Shown here: positions 30,167 through 39,566 of the stretch, one piece after another
Layout: each line of letters starts with the position of its first letter
Position numbering within the stretch: the first letter of the stretch is position 1
NCBI GenBank assembly: GCA_021851405.1
Contig: JAJZDW010000001.1
Coordinates: forward strand, 124,001 to 188,000
Source: Pseudomonadota bacterium
GTDB lineage: Bacteria > Pseudomonadota > Gammaproteobacteria > Steroidobacterales > Steroidobacteraceae
DNA length: 64,000 nucleotides
Direction: 5' to 3'
Program-made: the position numbers and the translations under genes
Notes under the pieces: model-generated
Database searches by the model: none
The model's input: only the letters and a program-made list of their open reading frames with translations
What the model was told of the DNA's origin: nothing

Positions 30167-30817
30167 ATGCTGCACGGGCTCATCGATTTCATTCTGCACC
30201 TGGACCGCCACCTCACCGCCCTGCTCGCGCAGGTCGGTGCCTGGACCTACGCGATCCTGTTCGCGGTCATCTTTGCCGAAACCGGTCTGGTGGTGACGCC
30301 ATTTCTGCCCGGCGATTCGCTGCTCTTCGGAATCGGCGCCGTCGCCGCCGTCGATGCCAGCGGCACGCTGAGCGCGCCGCTGGCGACGTTGGTGCTCGCC
30401 GCCGCGGCCATCCTCGGCAATACCGTCAATTACGCCGTCGGCCGCCAGATCGGTCCGCCCGCCTTCAGCGGCCGCTACCGGCTGCTGAAGGTCGACTACC
30501 TGCGCCGCACCGAGGCCTTCTTCCTGCGCCACGGCGGTCGGGCGATCGCGCTGTCGCGGTTCATTCCGATCATTCGCACCTGCATGCCGTTCGTGGCGGG
30601 CGTCGGCCGCATGCCCTACGGGCGCTTCCAGGGCTACAACGTCCTCGGCGGCTTCGCCTGGGTCTCGCTGTTTCTCTGGGGCGGGTACTTCTTCGGCAAC
30701 GTTCCGCTGGTGAAGCGCCACTTCGGCCTCGTCACCCTCCTCATCATCGGCGTGTCGATGGTGCCGGTGGCGCTGACATTTCTCAGACGTCACCGCCCGC
30801 GTCCCGAGGTGTCCTGA
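30167..30817 (+). CDS. DedA family membrane protein
   Basis: DedA proteins are inner-membrane transporters linked to envelope integrity, proton-motive force and, for some members, undecaprenyl phosphate or phospholipid recycling. The 216-residue product has the family motif FAETGLVVTPFLPGDSLLF and the arginine-bearing ALSRFIPIIRTCMPFVAG, with about five hydrophobic segments. Start ATG 30167, or GTG 30161 two codons earlier; both have weak ribosome-binding sites. It is 9 bp after the envC-like gene. Confidence 0.9.
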   Translation: MLHGLIDFILHLDRHLTALLAQVGAWTYAILFAVIFAETGLVVTPFLPGDSLLFGIGAVAAVDASGTLSAPLATLVLAAAAILGNTVNYAVGRQIGPPAFSGRYRLLKVDYLRRTEAFFLRHGGRAIALSRFIPIIRTCMPFVAGVGRMPYGRFQGYNVLGGFAWVSLFLWGGYFFGNVPLVKRHFGLVTLLIIGVSMVPVALTFLRRHRPRPEVS

Positions 30818-31107
30818 GGCGCGCCCAGATCGCGGTACCGCCGCTCGGTGGCACGGCAGTATGATGTCGAAGGAGCGCCCTGCAACGCACCGGGGCGCGC
30901 CGCGCACGCCCATGAGACCACCGCCGATCCCGGTTTCCCGCACCCACGCCGAGCGCCCGCCCGCGGCCTTCGCCGCCGGCGCTGCGCCGAGTCGGCTCGG
31001 CCGGCGCGCGCCGGCCGAGCCGTACCGCGACCGCCCGTGCGAAGCGGCCCGCGGTGAGTGCAAACACCCTCGGCCGTGGGGTTGAGCACATCGGCGCGCG
31101 CGCGAAC
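30818..31107. other. 290-bp gap before the GMC gene
   Basis: No frame here looks coding. The notable element is a 28-bp perfect palindrome at 30994-31021, listed separately. Confidence 0.6.
30994..31021. repeat. 28-bp perfect palindrome
   Basis: GGCTCGGCCGGCGC is followed directly by its exact reverse complement GCGCCGGCCGAGCC. It lies 86 bp before the GMC oxidoreductase ATG. A dimeric regulator site, a cruciform or an RNA hairpin are all possible. Confidence 0.75.
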
Positions 31108-32706
31108 ATGGCTGCCCCGTACGACTACATCATCGTCGGCGCCGGGTCGGCCGGCTGCGTGCTCGCGAACCGCCTGAGCGCCGATCCGGCCGTGCGGGTG
31201 CTGCTGCTCGAAGCCGGCGGGCGCGATGCGTCGTTTCTGATCCACATGCCGGCGGGCATCGCACGCCTCAGCACACCGGCGGTCAACTGGCTGTATCAGA
31301 CCGAACCGCAGCGCGAGCTCGCCGGCCGTCGCCTGTTCTGGCCGCGCGGCAAGACGCTCGGCGGTTCGAGTTCGATCAACGCCATGGTGTACATCCGCGG
31401 TCAACGCGCGGATTACGATCACTGGTGCAGCCTCGGCAACCCCGGCTGGGGATTCGAGTCGGTGCTGCCGTACTTTCGCCGCGCGGAACACAACGAGTCG
31501 CTCGAGGACGAGTGGCACGGCCGTGGCGGTCCGCTGAATGTCTGTGTGCGCCGGTACACCAACCCGCTCAGCCTGCAGTTCGTGGCGGCCGCCCGTGCGG
31601 CCGGTCTTGCCGCCACCCCCGACTTCAACGGCCGCGACCAGGAGGGGGCCGGGCTGTATCAGGTGACCCAGAAGGCCGGTCGGCGGTGCAGTGCCGCCAG
31701 TGCCTATCTGCACCCGATCGCCCGCCGGCCCAACCTGACGGTGCTCACCGGTGCGCTGGCGCTGCGAGTCGTGCTCGCGGGGCGGCGCGCCGTCGGGATT
31801 GAATACGTGCACGGCGGCACCCGGACCGAGAGTCGCGCGCAGCGCGAAGTGCTGCTGGCCGGCGGGGCCATCAACTCTCCGCAGCTGTTGCTGCTCTCGG
31901 GGATCGGTCCGGCCGATGAGCTGCGCGCGCACGATCTCGAGGTGCACCACGACCTGCCCGGCGTCGGCGGCAACCTGCAGGATCATCTCGACGTGCACGT
32001 CATTCACGCCTGCACCCGGCCCGTGACGCTCGATTCTCGCGCCCGGGGCTTCGGGGCGCTGCGCACGGCGTTGCGCTATGCGCTGTTGCGGGACGGGCCT
32101 GGCGTGAGCAACGTCGCCGAGGCCGGTGCCTTTCTGCGCACGTCGATGCAGACCTCAACGCCCGACGTGCAAATGCATTTCATACCGGCCTACGTCGTCG
32201 ATCACGGACGGCGCAGGATGCCGGGCTACGGCATGACGCTGCACGTGTGTTACCTCCGTCCGGGCAGTCGTGGCACGATCCGGCTCGCCTCGGCGCGGCC
32301 GACCGTTCCGCCGCGCATCGATCCGGGGTACCTCACCGATCCGTCCGACCTGGCGCCGCTGATCGCCGGCATCCGGCGAGCGCGCGACATCTATGCGCAG
32401 GCGCCGCTGCGCGCGGATTTGGGTGAGGAGGTGTTCCCCGGCGCGGCGCGGCGCACCGATGCCGACCTCGAAGACTTCATCCGCGCGGCCGCCGAGACGG
32501 AATACCACCCCGTCGGCACCTGCAAGATGGGTACGGACGCCGCGGCGGTAGTCGATCCGCAGCTGAGGGTGCACGGCCTGGAGGGCCTGCGGGTGGTGGA
32601 TGCCTCGATCATGCCGACGCTGGTGAGCGGCAACACCAACGCGCCTGTGATCATGATCGCAGAGAAGGCCGCCGATCTGATTCTCGGCGCGCGCCCCGCG
32701 CCCTGA
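31108..32706 (+). CDS. GMC family oxidoreductase (choline dehydrogenase-like)
   Basis: An FAD-dependent alcohol dehydrogenase. The 532-residue product has the FAD motif YIIVGAGSAGCVLANRLS, the GMC signatures GKTLGGSSSINAMVYIRG and GGAINSPQLLLLSGIGP, and the C-terminal EYHPVGTCKMG with catalytic histidine, then NTNAPVIMIAEKAADLI. It resembles choline or aliphatic-alcohol dehydrogenases; no betaine genes are nearby, so the substrate is open. ATG 31108 gives the standard start. Confidence 0.93.
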   Translation: MAAPYDYIIVGAGSAGCVLANRLSADPAVRVLLLEAGGRDASFLIHMPAGIARLSTPAVNWLYQTEPQRELAGRRLFWPRGKTLGGSSSINAMVYIRGQRADYDHWCSLGNPGWGFESVLPYFRRAEHNESLEDEWHGRGGPLNVCVRRYTNPLSLQFVAAARAAGLAATPDFNGRDQEGAGLYQVTQKAGRRCSAASAYLHPIARRPNLTVLTGALALRVVLAGRRAVGIEYVHGGTRTESRAQREVLLAGGAINSPQLLLLSGIGPADELRAHDLEVHHDLPGVGGNLQDHLDVHVIHACTRPVTLDSRARGFGALRTALRYALLRDGPGVSNVAEAGAFLRTSMQTSTPDVQMHFIPAYVVDHGRRRMPGYGMTLHVCYLRPGSRGTIRLASARPTVPPRIDPGYLTDPSDLAPLIAGIRRARDIYAQAPLRADLGEEVFPGAARRTDADLEDFIRAAAETEYHPVGTCKMGTDAAAVVDPQLRVHGLEGLRVVDASIMPTLVSGNTNAPVIMIAEKAADLILGARPAP

Positions 32707-32740
32707 GCCGTCGCCGCGTGCCCCGCGCGGGGCCTCAGGG
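32701..32740. terminator. Palindromic region between converging genes
   Basis: CCCTGAG (32701-32707) pairs with CTCAGGG (32734-32740); between them is a 14-bp palindrome GCCCCGCGCGGGGC (32720-32733). It covers the stop of the GMC gene and of the converging glucoamylase-like gene, so it may end transcription from both sides. Confidence 0.45.
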
Positions 32741-34561
32741 CCGCGTGCGCGCCAGCTTGCCGAGTGCGCGCAGGGCCCGCTGCTTGCGCCGTGGGCCGCT
32801 CGCGGCGTGCGCTGTGCCGCCGAGCACCCGCGCCGCGCGCATCCGGGTCCCGCTGAGTGCCGCGCGCGCCCGTGCGGCGCTCAGCCACCCCCCGGTGAAG
32901 TCCGCACGCTGCAACCCGACGCGAATATAGGAGTTGTGGCGCATCAGCCGCCAAATCAACCGACTGCGCTCGTTCTCGATCATGGCGATGATCGGACCCT
33001 GGTCGATCCCCAGGAAGGCGTTGTCGACCCAACCGCGGCCCGGCACCACGTGGCCGGTGCGGGCCAGACGGGCATCGAGGAAGCTCGGGTTGAACGAATC
33101 GAGGAAGCCGTACCGGGTGTAGATCATGTCGCCGTAGCGGCGCAGCAGCGCCTGCGTGGCTTCCGTCACGTAGCGTGGGACGAACATCAGCGAGCCTATG
33201 ACCGCCGTCGGCGCCAGCGTGCCGTCATCGACGCTGTGTTTGCTGATGCCGCGTGCCGAGTAACCGTAGAACTGTCGGATCCGTCCGTCAAAGCGCGCGC
33301 GGACGTATCCCGGGCCGTCACAGGCCGTCAGTCCCCAGATGTTCGGGCCGTATCCCGCCCAGCCGTGCGGGTTGATGATGGCATAGCGCCGCTGCACGAG
33401 CGTCGCGATCACGCCATTCAGGAAGTACGTCTCGCCCTGCGCCCGCATGAACGGGTCGGCGATGCCCCGCAGATCGACCCACACGGCCGTGTATTGGTAG
33501 CCGAACTGCGGCCCGAAGGACAGCAGCGTCAGTCCGCCGACGCGTCGCAGGTCGTGGTGATCGGTCGCGGTCCAGGCGCTCCAGGCGTTGTGACCGAGCG
33601 GGTGAGTCGGGGAGCCGAGGCCGAGGATGTAGAGAATCGACGCTTCGTTGTAGCCGTGCCAGCGCAGCTTCGAGAACCCGGTGCGAGGCATCCACGCCAT
33701 GCTCACCAGGGCGTTCCCGCCGGGCGCCGACCAGCTCCAATCGACGCGGCGGTACAGGCGGTTGGCGAGCGACCGCACCTGCTCCTCGGTCGGGGTATCG
33801 TGATCGAAATATTCCCCGGCCGTCAGCACCCCGGCCATGAGCAGCGCGGTATCGATGGTCGACAGCTCGCTGTGGCCGAAGCGCAGACCCGTGTGCATGT
33901 TGAGAAAGTGGTAGAAGAACCCGTGGTAGCCGGCGTAGCCGTGCGCTCCGGGGCCCTGCGGCAGATGGAGCAGGAACGTGAGCACCTTGCGCACCCGTTG
34001 GGCCGCGGCGTGCCGAGTGACGTATCCGCGGTAGGCGCCGATCACGTCCGCCGTCAGAGCGAAACCGACCGCCGCGATGCTCGCCGGACCGTGCGGCGAG
34101 GGCCAGCGGTCCGGCGTCAAACCGGTGACCGGGTCGGCCGTCACCCAGAAATAATCGAACGTCCGCCGCTCGATGTCGCGAAACATGCGTCTCGGGTGGC
34201 GCGCGAGGCGGCGCACGCAGGACCGTGACAGCGGCGCGGTCGGGTACCGGGGCACGCTCAGCGCCGGGGAGGCCGTCGGACACTCCGGGCCGCTCACCGA
34301 TGACGGGGACGCGCTCGGCATCAGCTGCATCGAGTGCGTGTCCGGGCGTGTCGCTACGATCGCGCCCTGAGTCGCCGCCACCGCCGCCTGGGTCGCGGCG
34401 TCCACGAACACGTCCGCCTCGGCGCCGAGTTGCCGGACCGTGGCGATGAGCGCCTGGCGCTGCGCCTGGCGCACGTACCCATAGTGCAGCCAGGTCACCA
34501 CGGCGACCGCGATGAGCCCATCGAGCGCAAGGGCCCAGAGCAGCGCGCGCCGGGCCTTCAT
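32735..34561 (-). CDS. Glucoamylase-family (PF10091-type) membrane-anchored protein
   Basis: The family contains periplasmic (alpha/alpha)6-barrel glycosidases, including beta-1,2-glucan hydrolases. The 608-residue product has one N-terminal membrane helix (about 7-28), a variable region (30-125), and the family core starting RRTFDYFWVTADPVTGLTPDRW, then HSELSTIDTALLMAGVLTAGEYF, GYNEASILYILGLGSP, WGLTACDGPGY and GWVDNAFLGIDQGPIIAMIEN. The C-terminal tail is rich in arginine. Activity is inferred from family only. It converges on the GMC gene. Confidence 0.85.
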   Translation of the reverse strand: MKARRALLWALALDGLIAVAVVTWLHYGYVRQAQRQALIATVRQLGAEADVFVDAATQAAVAATQGAIVATRPDTHSMQLMPSASPSSVSGPECPTASPALSVPRYPTAPLSRSCVRRLARHPRRMFRDIERRTFDYFWVTADPVTGLTPDRWPSPHGPASIAAVGFALTADVIGAYRGYVTRHAAAQRVRKVLTFLLHLPQGPGAHGYAGYHGFFYHFLNMHTGLRFGHSELSTIDTALLMAGVLTAGEYFDHDTPTEEQVRSLANRLYRRVDWSWSAPGGNALVSMAWMPRTGFSKLRWHGYNEASILYILGLGSPTHPLGHNAWSAWTATDHHDLRRVGGLTLLSFGPQFGYQYTAVWVDLRGIADPFMRAQGETYFLNGVIATLVQRRYAIINPHGWAGYGPNIWGLTACDGPGYVRARFDGRIRQFYGYSARGISKHSVDDGTLAPTAVIGSLMFVPRYVTEATQALLRRYGDMIYTRYGFLDSFNPSFLDARLARTGHVVPGRGWVDNAFLGIDQGPIIAMIENERSRLIWRLMRHNSYIRVGLQRADFTGGWLSAARARAALSGTRMRAARVLGGTAHAASGPRRKQRALRALGKLARTRP

Positions 34562-34877
34562 CGCCGCACCGCGCGGGGGTGTGTGCCGTCGACCGTCACG
34601 TCGTGGCGTCTAAACGCCCGACCCCGGTGCGGACGGCGAGCGGAGCGGTGCGCTGCGCAATTCATTCGTCCGCGCGAACGGACCGTACGGGGTCAAACCT
34701 TGGGACACGTGCAATTCCTTGAAATCAGGCGAGTCGGCGGCAAATGCACCCCGACGGTGCGGCCGCACTCTGGGCACGCACGCCACCATTCGAATGGCAA
34801 TTGCGCTCCGCGTCAAGCGGCAGCGGGATCAGAGGCATGGCCTTGGCGGCCGGCAGGCGCACCGCGGCGCGGGTAGC
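34562..34877. other. 316-bp gap with no supported gene
   Basis: This lies between the divergent glucoamylase-like and HemD-like genes and presumably holds their promoters, but I cannot point to clear -35/-10 pairs. Short frames on the minus strand (for example one with two Cys-x-x-Cys-like pairs near 34705-34810) lack a start signal and are not called. Confidence 0.5.
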
Positions 34878-35708
34878 ATGGCGCCGATGAACGCCGTGTC
34901 GCTGGCCGGTCGCACGATCGCCATTCCCGAAGCACGGGCGCTGGAGATTTTCGCCGGCCTGCTCGAGCGGCGCGGTGCGCACGTCATCCGCTGCCCGCTG
35001 CTCGCCATCCACGATGCGCCGGATCCGGCCCCGGTGCTCGACTGGTGCCGCGCGCTGGCCCGCGGCCAGTTCGATGCGGTCATCCTGCTCACCGGGGAAG
35101 GCCTGCGCCGTCTGCTCGGGGCCCTCGAGCGGCACGAGCCCGCCCTGCGTCCGGCCTTCCTCGCCGCGCTCGCGCGTGCGTACAAGATCACGCGCGGCCC
35201 GAAGCCCGCCCAGGTGCTGCGCGAGTGCGGACTCGCCGCCGATCTGGCGGCGTCCGAGCCGACCAGCCGTGGCGTGATCGAGGCGCTCTCGGGCCGCGCA
35301 CTCGGCGGCCGGCACATCGGGGTGCAGCTCTACGGCAGCGAGCCGAATCGGGCGCTGATCGAATTCCTGCACCGCGCCGGTGCGGTCGTCTCGTCCGTCG
35401 CGCCCTACGTCTATGCGCACGAGGCGGATGAACAGGCGATCCGCGCACTGCTGGAGCGATTGCGCGCCGGGCAGATCGACGCCTTCGCATTCACCAGCGC
35501 CACGCAGCTCGAACGGCTGATCAGCGTCGCGGGGGAGGACGAGGTGCGCGGCGCGCTGCGCCAGACGCTGGTCGCGGCCATCGGACCGGTCACCGCCGAG
35601 GCCCTGCGCCGTCGCGGCATCGAGCCGCAGCTGACACCCGCCGCGTCGTATTTCCTCAAACCGCTCACCGCTGCGCTGCTGCACGCACTCGGAACCGAGC
35701 CGCCCTAG
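34878..35708 (+). CDS. Uroporphyrinogen-III synthase (HemD family)
   Basis: HemD closes hydroxymethylbilane to uroporphyrinogen III. The 276-residue product shows the two-lobed fold: start GRTIAIPEARALEIFAGLLERRGAHVIRCP, VGVQLYGSEPN-like stretch (HIGVQLYGSEPNRALIEFL), IDAFAFTSATQLERL and AAIGPVTAEALRRRGI. It is not near other haem genes, so it may be a second copy serving sirohaem or a side role. ATG 34878 or 34887 could start it. Its TAG stop shares CTAG with the stop of the converging ABC permease. Confidence 0.82.
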   Translation: MAPMNAVSLAGRTIAIPEARALEIFAGLLERRGAHVIRCPLLAIHDAPDPAPVLDWCRALARGQFDAVILLTGEGLRRLLGALERHEPALRPAFLAALARAYKITRGPKPAQVLRECGLAADLAASEPTSRGVIEALSGRALGGRHIGVQLYGSEPNRALIEFLHRAGAVVSSVAPYVYAHEADEQAIRALLERLRAGQIDAFAFTSATQLERLISVAGEDEVRGALRQTLVAAIGPVTAEALRRRGIEPQLTPAASYFLKPLTAALLHALGTEPP

Positions 35709-38200
35709 GCGCCCTCGCGCAGCACCGCCAGCGGCGGTGAGCGCAGCACGGAGCGGGTCGCAAGCCACCCGCTCGTCGCCACCAGCACGGTGCCACCGAG
35801 GAGTGCCGCGGCGCACGCGAGCGGGTCGAACACGTAGGGCAGATTGAGCACCTCGCGCGTCACGTACCACGCCCCGGCGCTTGCGCCGGCCGCTCCGATC
35901 AGACCTGCCAGCGCCCCGAGCGCGGCGAACTCCGCCCAAATCCCTTGGGCTACCGTGGCCCGGCTCGCCCCGAGCGCGCGCAGCATCGCGCTCTCGAAGC
36001 GGCGCTGCTCGCGGCTGGAGTGCACCGCGGCGAGCAGCACGATCAGTCCGGCGGCCAGCGTGAACAGGAACACGCTCTGCACCGCGAGGATGGCCTTCGT
36101 GAGCATGGAGCGCACATCCTGCAGCAGCGCGTCGATGTCGAAAATCGACACGCTCGGGAAGCGCTGTGCGAGTGGTGCCAGGGCGCGCGCCTGCTGCGGC
36201 ATCAGATAGGCGCTGGTGATGTACGTGCCGGTTTCCTGGCGCAGCAGACCCGGGGCGAACACGAGAAAGAAATTCGGCTTGAAGCTGTCCCAGCGAACCC
36301 GCCGGACGCTGGCGATGCGCACGGTGAGGGTGTTGCCGCCCACCTCGAACGTCAGCGACTCCCCGAGCCGCAGGCCCAGCCAGCGCATGTACTGACTCGC
36401 GACCGACACCAGCGGCCGGCCGGCGTCAGCAGCGCTCCACCAGCGGCCGGCGATGATGCGATTGCTGCTGCCGAGCACCGCAGCATCGGTGAAATTCTGC
36501 TCGCGCAGCGCGAAATGCCGACCGCGCGGGTTGGCGAAATGGATCGACTCGACGGGCCGGCCGTCGATCGCGCGCAGGCGGCCGCGCAGCAGCGGCAGCA
36601 TTCGCTGCGGCCGTGCGCCAAGCCTCTGCAGCGCGGCGGTGAACGCCGAGCGACGGGCGGCCGGAATGTTGATGAAGAAATAATTGGGCAGATCCGCCGG
36701 CAGCGTATGGCGCCAGCCGCCCGTGAGATCAGCGCGGATGATCCCGAGCAGCGAGAGCGCCATGATGCCCGTGCCGAAGGCCACAATCTGCACGACGCTG
36801 TCCATGCGGCGGCGCCCGAGGTTGGCGATACCGTAGCGCCATGCGACCCCGACCCGACCGCGCAGGCGGTTCGCGATCCCCACCAGCAGCAAGGCCGCGC
36901 CGAGCAGTGCGCCGAGGAACGCCGCCAACCCCAGCGACAGCATCACGAACGGTCGTCCGGGTCCGATCACCCATCGGATCAACAGGACCAGGAGCGCGAC
37001 GGCCGGGCCGAAGGCGAGCAGTATTCCCGGGCGCGGCGGATCGAGGTCGCGCCGCAGGACCCGCAGCGCGGGCGTGCGCGTCAGCTGCAGCAGCGGCGGC
37101 AGCGCGCATCCGGCCAGCAGTGCGAACGCCATCAGCATGCCGATGCCGGCCGGTGCGAGGCTGGCCGGCGGCAGTGCCCGCGGCGTCAGCAACCCGCGCA
37201 ATGCATGCACGAGCCAACTCTGTGTCAGGTCGCCGATCGCAATGCCGGCGGCGCCTGCGAGCAGCGCGATCGCGAGCAACTGCGCCAGCGCCATGGCGAG
37301 GACGAAGCGCCGCGTCGCACCGAGGGTCTTCAGCAGCGCCACCGTGTCCAGATGCCGAGCCACGTAACGGCGCGCGGCCAAGGCCACCGCGGCGGCGCAC
37401 AGCAGCAACGCGGTGAGACTCGCCAGATTGAGAAACCGTCCCGAGCGCTGCACGGCGGCGTGAATTTGCCGGCTGGCCTGCGCGATCGTGCGCAGCCGCT
37501 CCCCGGCCCGGAGGTGCAAGCGCAGCCATGCGCGCAGCGCCTCGACGCGCCGTGCGCTGCCGGCGAACAGCGCGCTGTAGCGCACGCGGCTGCCCGGTTC
37601 GATCAGTTGCGTGCGGCCCAAATCCGCCGCGTTCATCAGCAGGCTCGGCACCAGTGCGGAGAAGGTGCCGGCCTGGTCCGGCCGCGTGATCAACACCCGG
37701 CCGACGGTGAAGGTGGCCGCGCCGATCGTCAGGTGAGCCCCGGGACGTGCACCGAGGGAGGCGAGCAGCCGCGAGTCGGCCCACACGACGCCGCGCGGCG
37801 GAATGCCCCGCGCGGCAGTCCCCGGCGCAAACGGTGCCCCCGCGGTGAGCACCCGGCCCCGCAGCGGATACCCGGCGGTGACCGCGTACAGGTCGGTGAG
37901 CTGGCTGCGCTGCCCCGAGAACACCACGCTCAACATGCCCACGGTGCGTGCGCTGCGCAGGCCGTGGCGGGCCGCCGCCGCGAACACCGCCGGGGCGATC
38001 GGCTCGGCCGAGTCCACCCGCAGGTCCGCCGCCAGCACCGATGAGGCCTGCAGCGTCACCGCCGCGCGGATCCGGCTCACCAGGAAGCCGACACCCGAGA
38101 TCGCTCCGACCGCGACCGTCAGCGCCAGCAGCAGCACGCCGAGTTCCCCGCCGCGCCACTCGCGGCTCAGCATGCGCAGCGCGAAGCGCACCGTACGCAT
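35705..38200 (-). CDS. ABC transporter permease, FtsX/YbbP type
   Basis: A large permease of the MacB/FtsX fold. The 831-residue product has an N-terminal helix, a periplasmic domain, two sets of membrane helices (about 255-470 and 700-820) and repeated FtsX motifs such as ALLKTLGATRRFVLAMALAQLL and SAMLRALGASRATVAQGIWAEF. With the ATPase gene 2 bp upstream and a divergent tesA-like gene it reproduces the tesA/ybbA-ybbP arrangement of E. coli and pseudomonads. Substrate unknown. Confidence 0.9.
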   Translation of the reverse strand: MRTVRFALRMLSREWRGGELGVLLLALTVAVGAISGVGFLVSRIRAAVTLQASSVLAADLRVDSAEPIAPAVFAAAARHGLRSARTVGMLSVVFSGQRSQLTDLYAVTAGYPLRGRVLTAGAPFAPGTAARGIPPRGVVWADSRLLASLGARPGAHLTIGAATFTVGRVLITRPDQAGTFSALVPSLLMNAADLGRTQLIEPGSRVRYSALFAGSARRVEALRAWLRLHLRAGERLRTIAQASRQIHAAVQRSGRFLNLASLTALLLCAAAVALAARRYVARHLDTVALLKTLGATRRFVLAMALAQLLAIALLAGAAGIAIGDLTQSWLVHALRGLLTPRALPPASLAPAGIGMLMAFALLAGCALPPLLQLTRTPALRVLRRDLDPPRPGILLAFGPAVALLVLLIRWVIGPGRPFVMLSLGLAAFLGALLGAALLLVGIANRLRGRVGVAWRYGIANLGRRRMDSVVQIVAFGTGIMALSLLGIIRADLTGGWRHTLPADLPNYFFINIPAARRSAFTAALQRLGARPQRMLPLLRGRLRAIDGRPVESIHFANPRGRHFALREQNFTDAAVLGSSNRIIAGRWWSAADAGRPLVSVASQYMRWLGLRLGESLTFEVGGNTLTVRIASVRRVRWDSFKPNFFLVFAPGLLRQETGTYITSAYLMPQQARALAPLAQRFPSVSIFDIDALLQDVRSMLTKAILAVQSVFLFTLAAGLIVLLAAVHSSREQRRFESAMLRALGASRATVAQGIWAEFAALGALAGLIGAAGASAGAWYVTREVLNLPYVFDPLACAAALLGGTVLVATSGWLATRSVLRSPPLAVLREGA

Positions 38201-38202
38201 CG

Positions 38203-38871
38203 TCAGAGCATCCGACCGGCGTCCATGCGCACCGTGCTAGCGCAGCGCGCGGCGAGCTCGGCGTCATGGGTCACGAGCACGAGCGTGGTATTCGCCTCGG
38301 TGTTCAATTTGAACAGTCGCTCGATGATGTTGGCGCCGGTCAGGCTGTCGAGATTGCCGGTCGGTTCGTCGGCAAACAGCACTCGGGGCCGGGCGACGAA
38401 CGCTCGGGCCAGCGCAACGCGCTGTTGCTCGCCGCCCGAGAGCTGTCGCGGATAGTGAGCCGCGCGGGCCGCGAGTCCCACGTGCTCGAGCGCCGCAAGT
38501 GCCGCGGTGCGTGCGCCGCGCTGGCGCAGAAGTTCGAGCGGCAACGCGACATTTTCCAGCGCCGTCAGTGCCGGGATGAGATGGAACGCCTGAAAGACGA
38601 ACCCGACGTGGCGCGCCCGGACCCGGGCGCGACCATCCTCATCGAGCGCGCCGAGGTCCTCGCCGGCGAGCAGCACCCGACCGCTGCTCGGCAGGTCGAG
38701 GCCGGCCAGCAGCGCGAGCAGCGTCGATTTGCCTGCCCCCGAGGGACCGATCACCGCCAGCGTCTCGCCTGCAGCGACCTCGAGCGACACCTCATGCACA
38801 ATAGTGAGCGGTCCGGCCGGACTGTCGACCGTCTTCGTGAGGTGCTCGGCTTTGAGAACGCACTCCCGCAT
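38203..38871 (-). CDS. ABC transporter ATP-binding protein, YbbA/LolD type
   Basis: The ATPase of the exporter encoded with the downstream permease. The 222-residue product has Walker A GPSGAGKSTLL, the signature LSGGEQQRVALARA, Walker B VLFADEPTGNLD and the H-loop LVLVTHD. ATG 38871 is chosen; longer frames are shadows of the divergent gene. Its start overlaps the likely TTG start of the tesA-like gene by 20 bp. Confidence 0.94.
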   Translation of the reverse strand: MRECVLKAEHLTKTVDSPAGPLTIVHEVSLEVAAGETLAVIGPSGAGKSTLLALLAGLDLPSSGRVLLAGEDLGALDEDGRARVRARHVGFVFQAFHLIPALTALENVALPLELLRQRGARTAALAALEHVGLAARAAHYPRQLSGGEQQRVALARAFVARPRVLFADEPTGNLDSLTGANIIERLFKLNTEANTTLVLVTHDAELAARCASTVRMDAGRML

Positions 38872-39499
38872 CACGCCGTCGTGGCTCACTGTCGTGGTGG
38901 GCATCGCCCTGCTCGGGGTCTTCTCGACGGCCCGGGCCGCCGCGCGCACCATCCTGGTGTTCGGCGACAGCCTGAGCGCCGCGCACGGATTGCGTCCGGA
39001 ACAAGGATGGGTGGCGTTGCTGGGGCAGCGCCTGCGCATGGAAGGGTACCGATACCGCATCGTCAACGCCAGCGTGAGCGGCGAGACGACCACCGGCGGG
39101 CTGGCGCGCCTGCCGCACGAGCTGCGCGTTTGCCATCCGGCCATCGTCGTCCTCGAGCTCGGCGCCAACGATGGATTGCGCGGCCTGCCGGTACCGCTCG
39201 CGGCGCACCACCTCGCGGCCATGGTGCGCTTGGCGCGCGCCGCGGGCGCGCGCGTGCTGCTGCTCGGCATCCTCCTTCCGCCCAACTACGGTCCGCGCTA
39301 CACCCATCAGTTCGCGGCCCTCTACCCGCAGCTGGCGCATCGCCTGCACGTGCCGCTCGTGCCCTTTCTGCTCGCGCACGTGGCGCTGACGCCGGGCCTG
39401 ATGCAATCCGACGGATTGCATCCCAACGCGCGCGGGGAACCGCTGGTGCTCGACAACGTCTGGCCCTACCTGCGTCCACTGCTGCGGCGCGCGCCCTGA
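38852..39499 (+). CDS. tesA: Arylesterase / acyl-CoA thioesterase I (SGNH hydrolase)
   Basis: TesA is a periplasmic SGNH lipase with esterase, thioesterase and lysophospholipase activity. The catalytic blocks are FGDSLSAAHG (Ser), GANDGLRG (block III Asn) and SDGLHPNARG (Asp and His). TTG 38852, with GAGG 8 bp upstream, gives 215 residues and a signal peptide ending STARAAA; GTG 38894 or 38897 would be shorter and avoid overlap with the divergent ABC gene. Start choice is uncertain; identity is not. Confidence 0.88.
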   Translation: MRTHSRITPSWLTVVVGIALLGVFSTARAAARTILVFGDSLSAAHGLRPEQGWVALLGQRLRMEGYRYRIVNASVSGETTTGGLARLPHELRVCHPAIVVLELGANDGLRGLPVPLAAHHLAAMVRLARAAGARVLLLGILLPPNYGPRYTHQFAALYPQLAHRLHVPLVPFLLAHVALTPGLMQSDGLHPNARGEPLVLDNVWPYLRPLLRRAP

Positions 39500-39515
39500 T
39501 CAGCGGACTTGGTCG

Positions 39516-39531
39516 GCGCGCGGCCGCGCGC
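39516..39531. repeat. 16-bp palindrome after tesA
   Basis: GCGCGCGGCCGCGCGC begins 16 bp after the tesA stop. It could act as a terminator hairpin, but lacks a loop and U tract. Confidence 0.4.
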
Positions 39532-39566
39532 TATTGTGGCCGCCCTTACTCTCCGGAGGCCGTTCC

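Noticed and set aside
28466-31063. An 865-codon open frame antisense to the envC-like and DedA genes
   Set aside because: Only its first-strand end (28466-28951) is a recognisable rhodanese gene; the rest is antisense to genes with clear family motifs and is a product of high GC.
33046-33053. CCACGTGG core within the glucoamylase-like gene as a third parS
   Set aside because: Only the 8-bp core fits; the flanking bases do not match the TGTT/AACA arms.
34705-34810. Short minus-strand frame with CPEC and CTC cysteine pairs, zinc-ribbon-like
   Set aside because: About 35 codons from a TTG, no ribosome-binding site, and one cysteine pair has the wrong spacing for a zinc knuckle.
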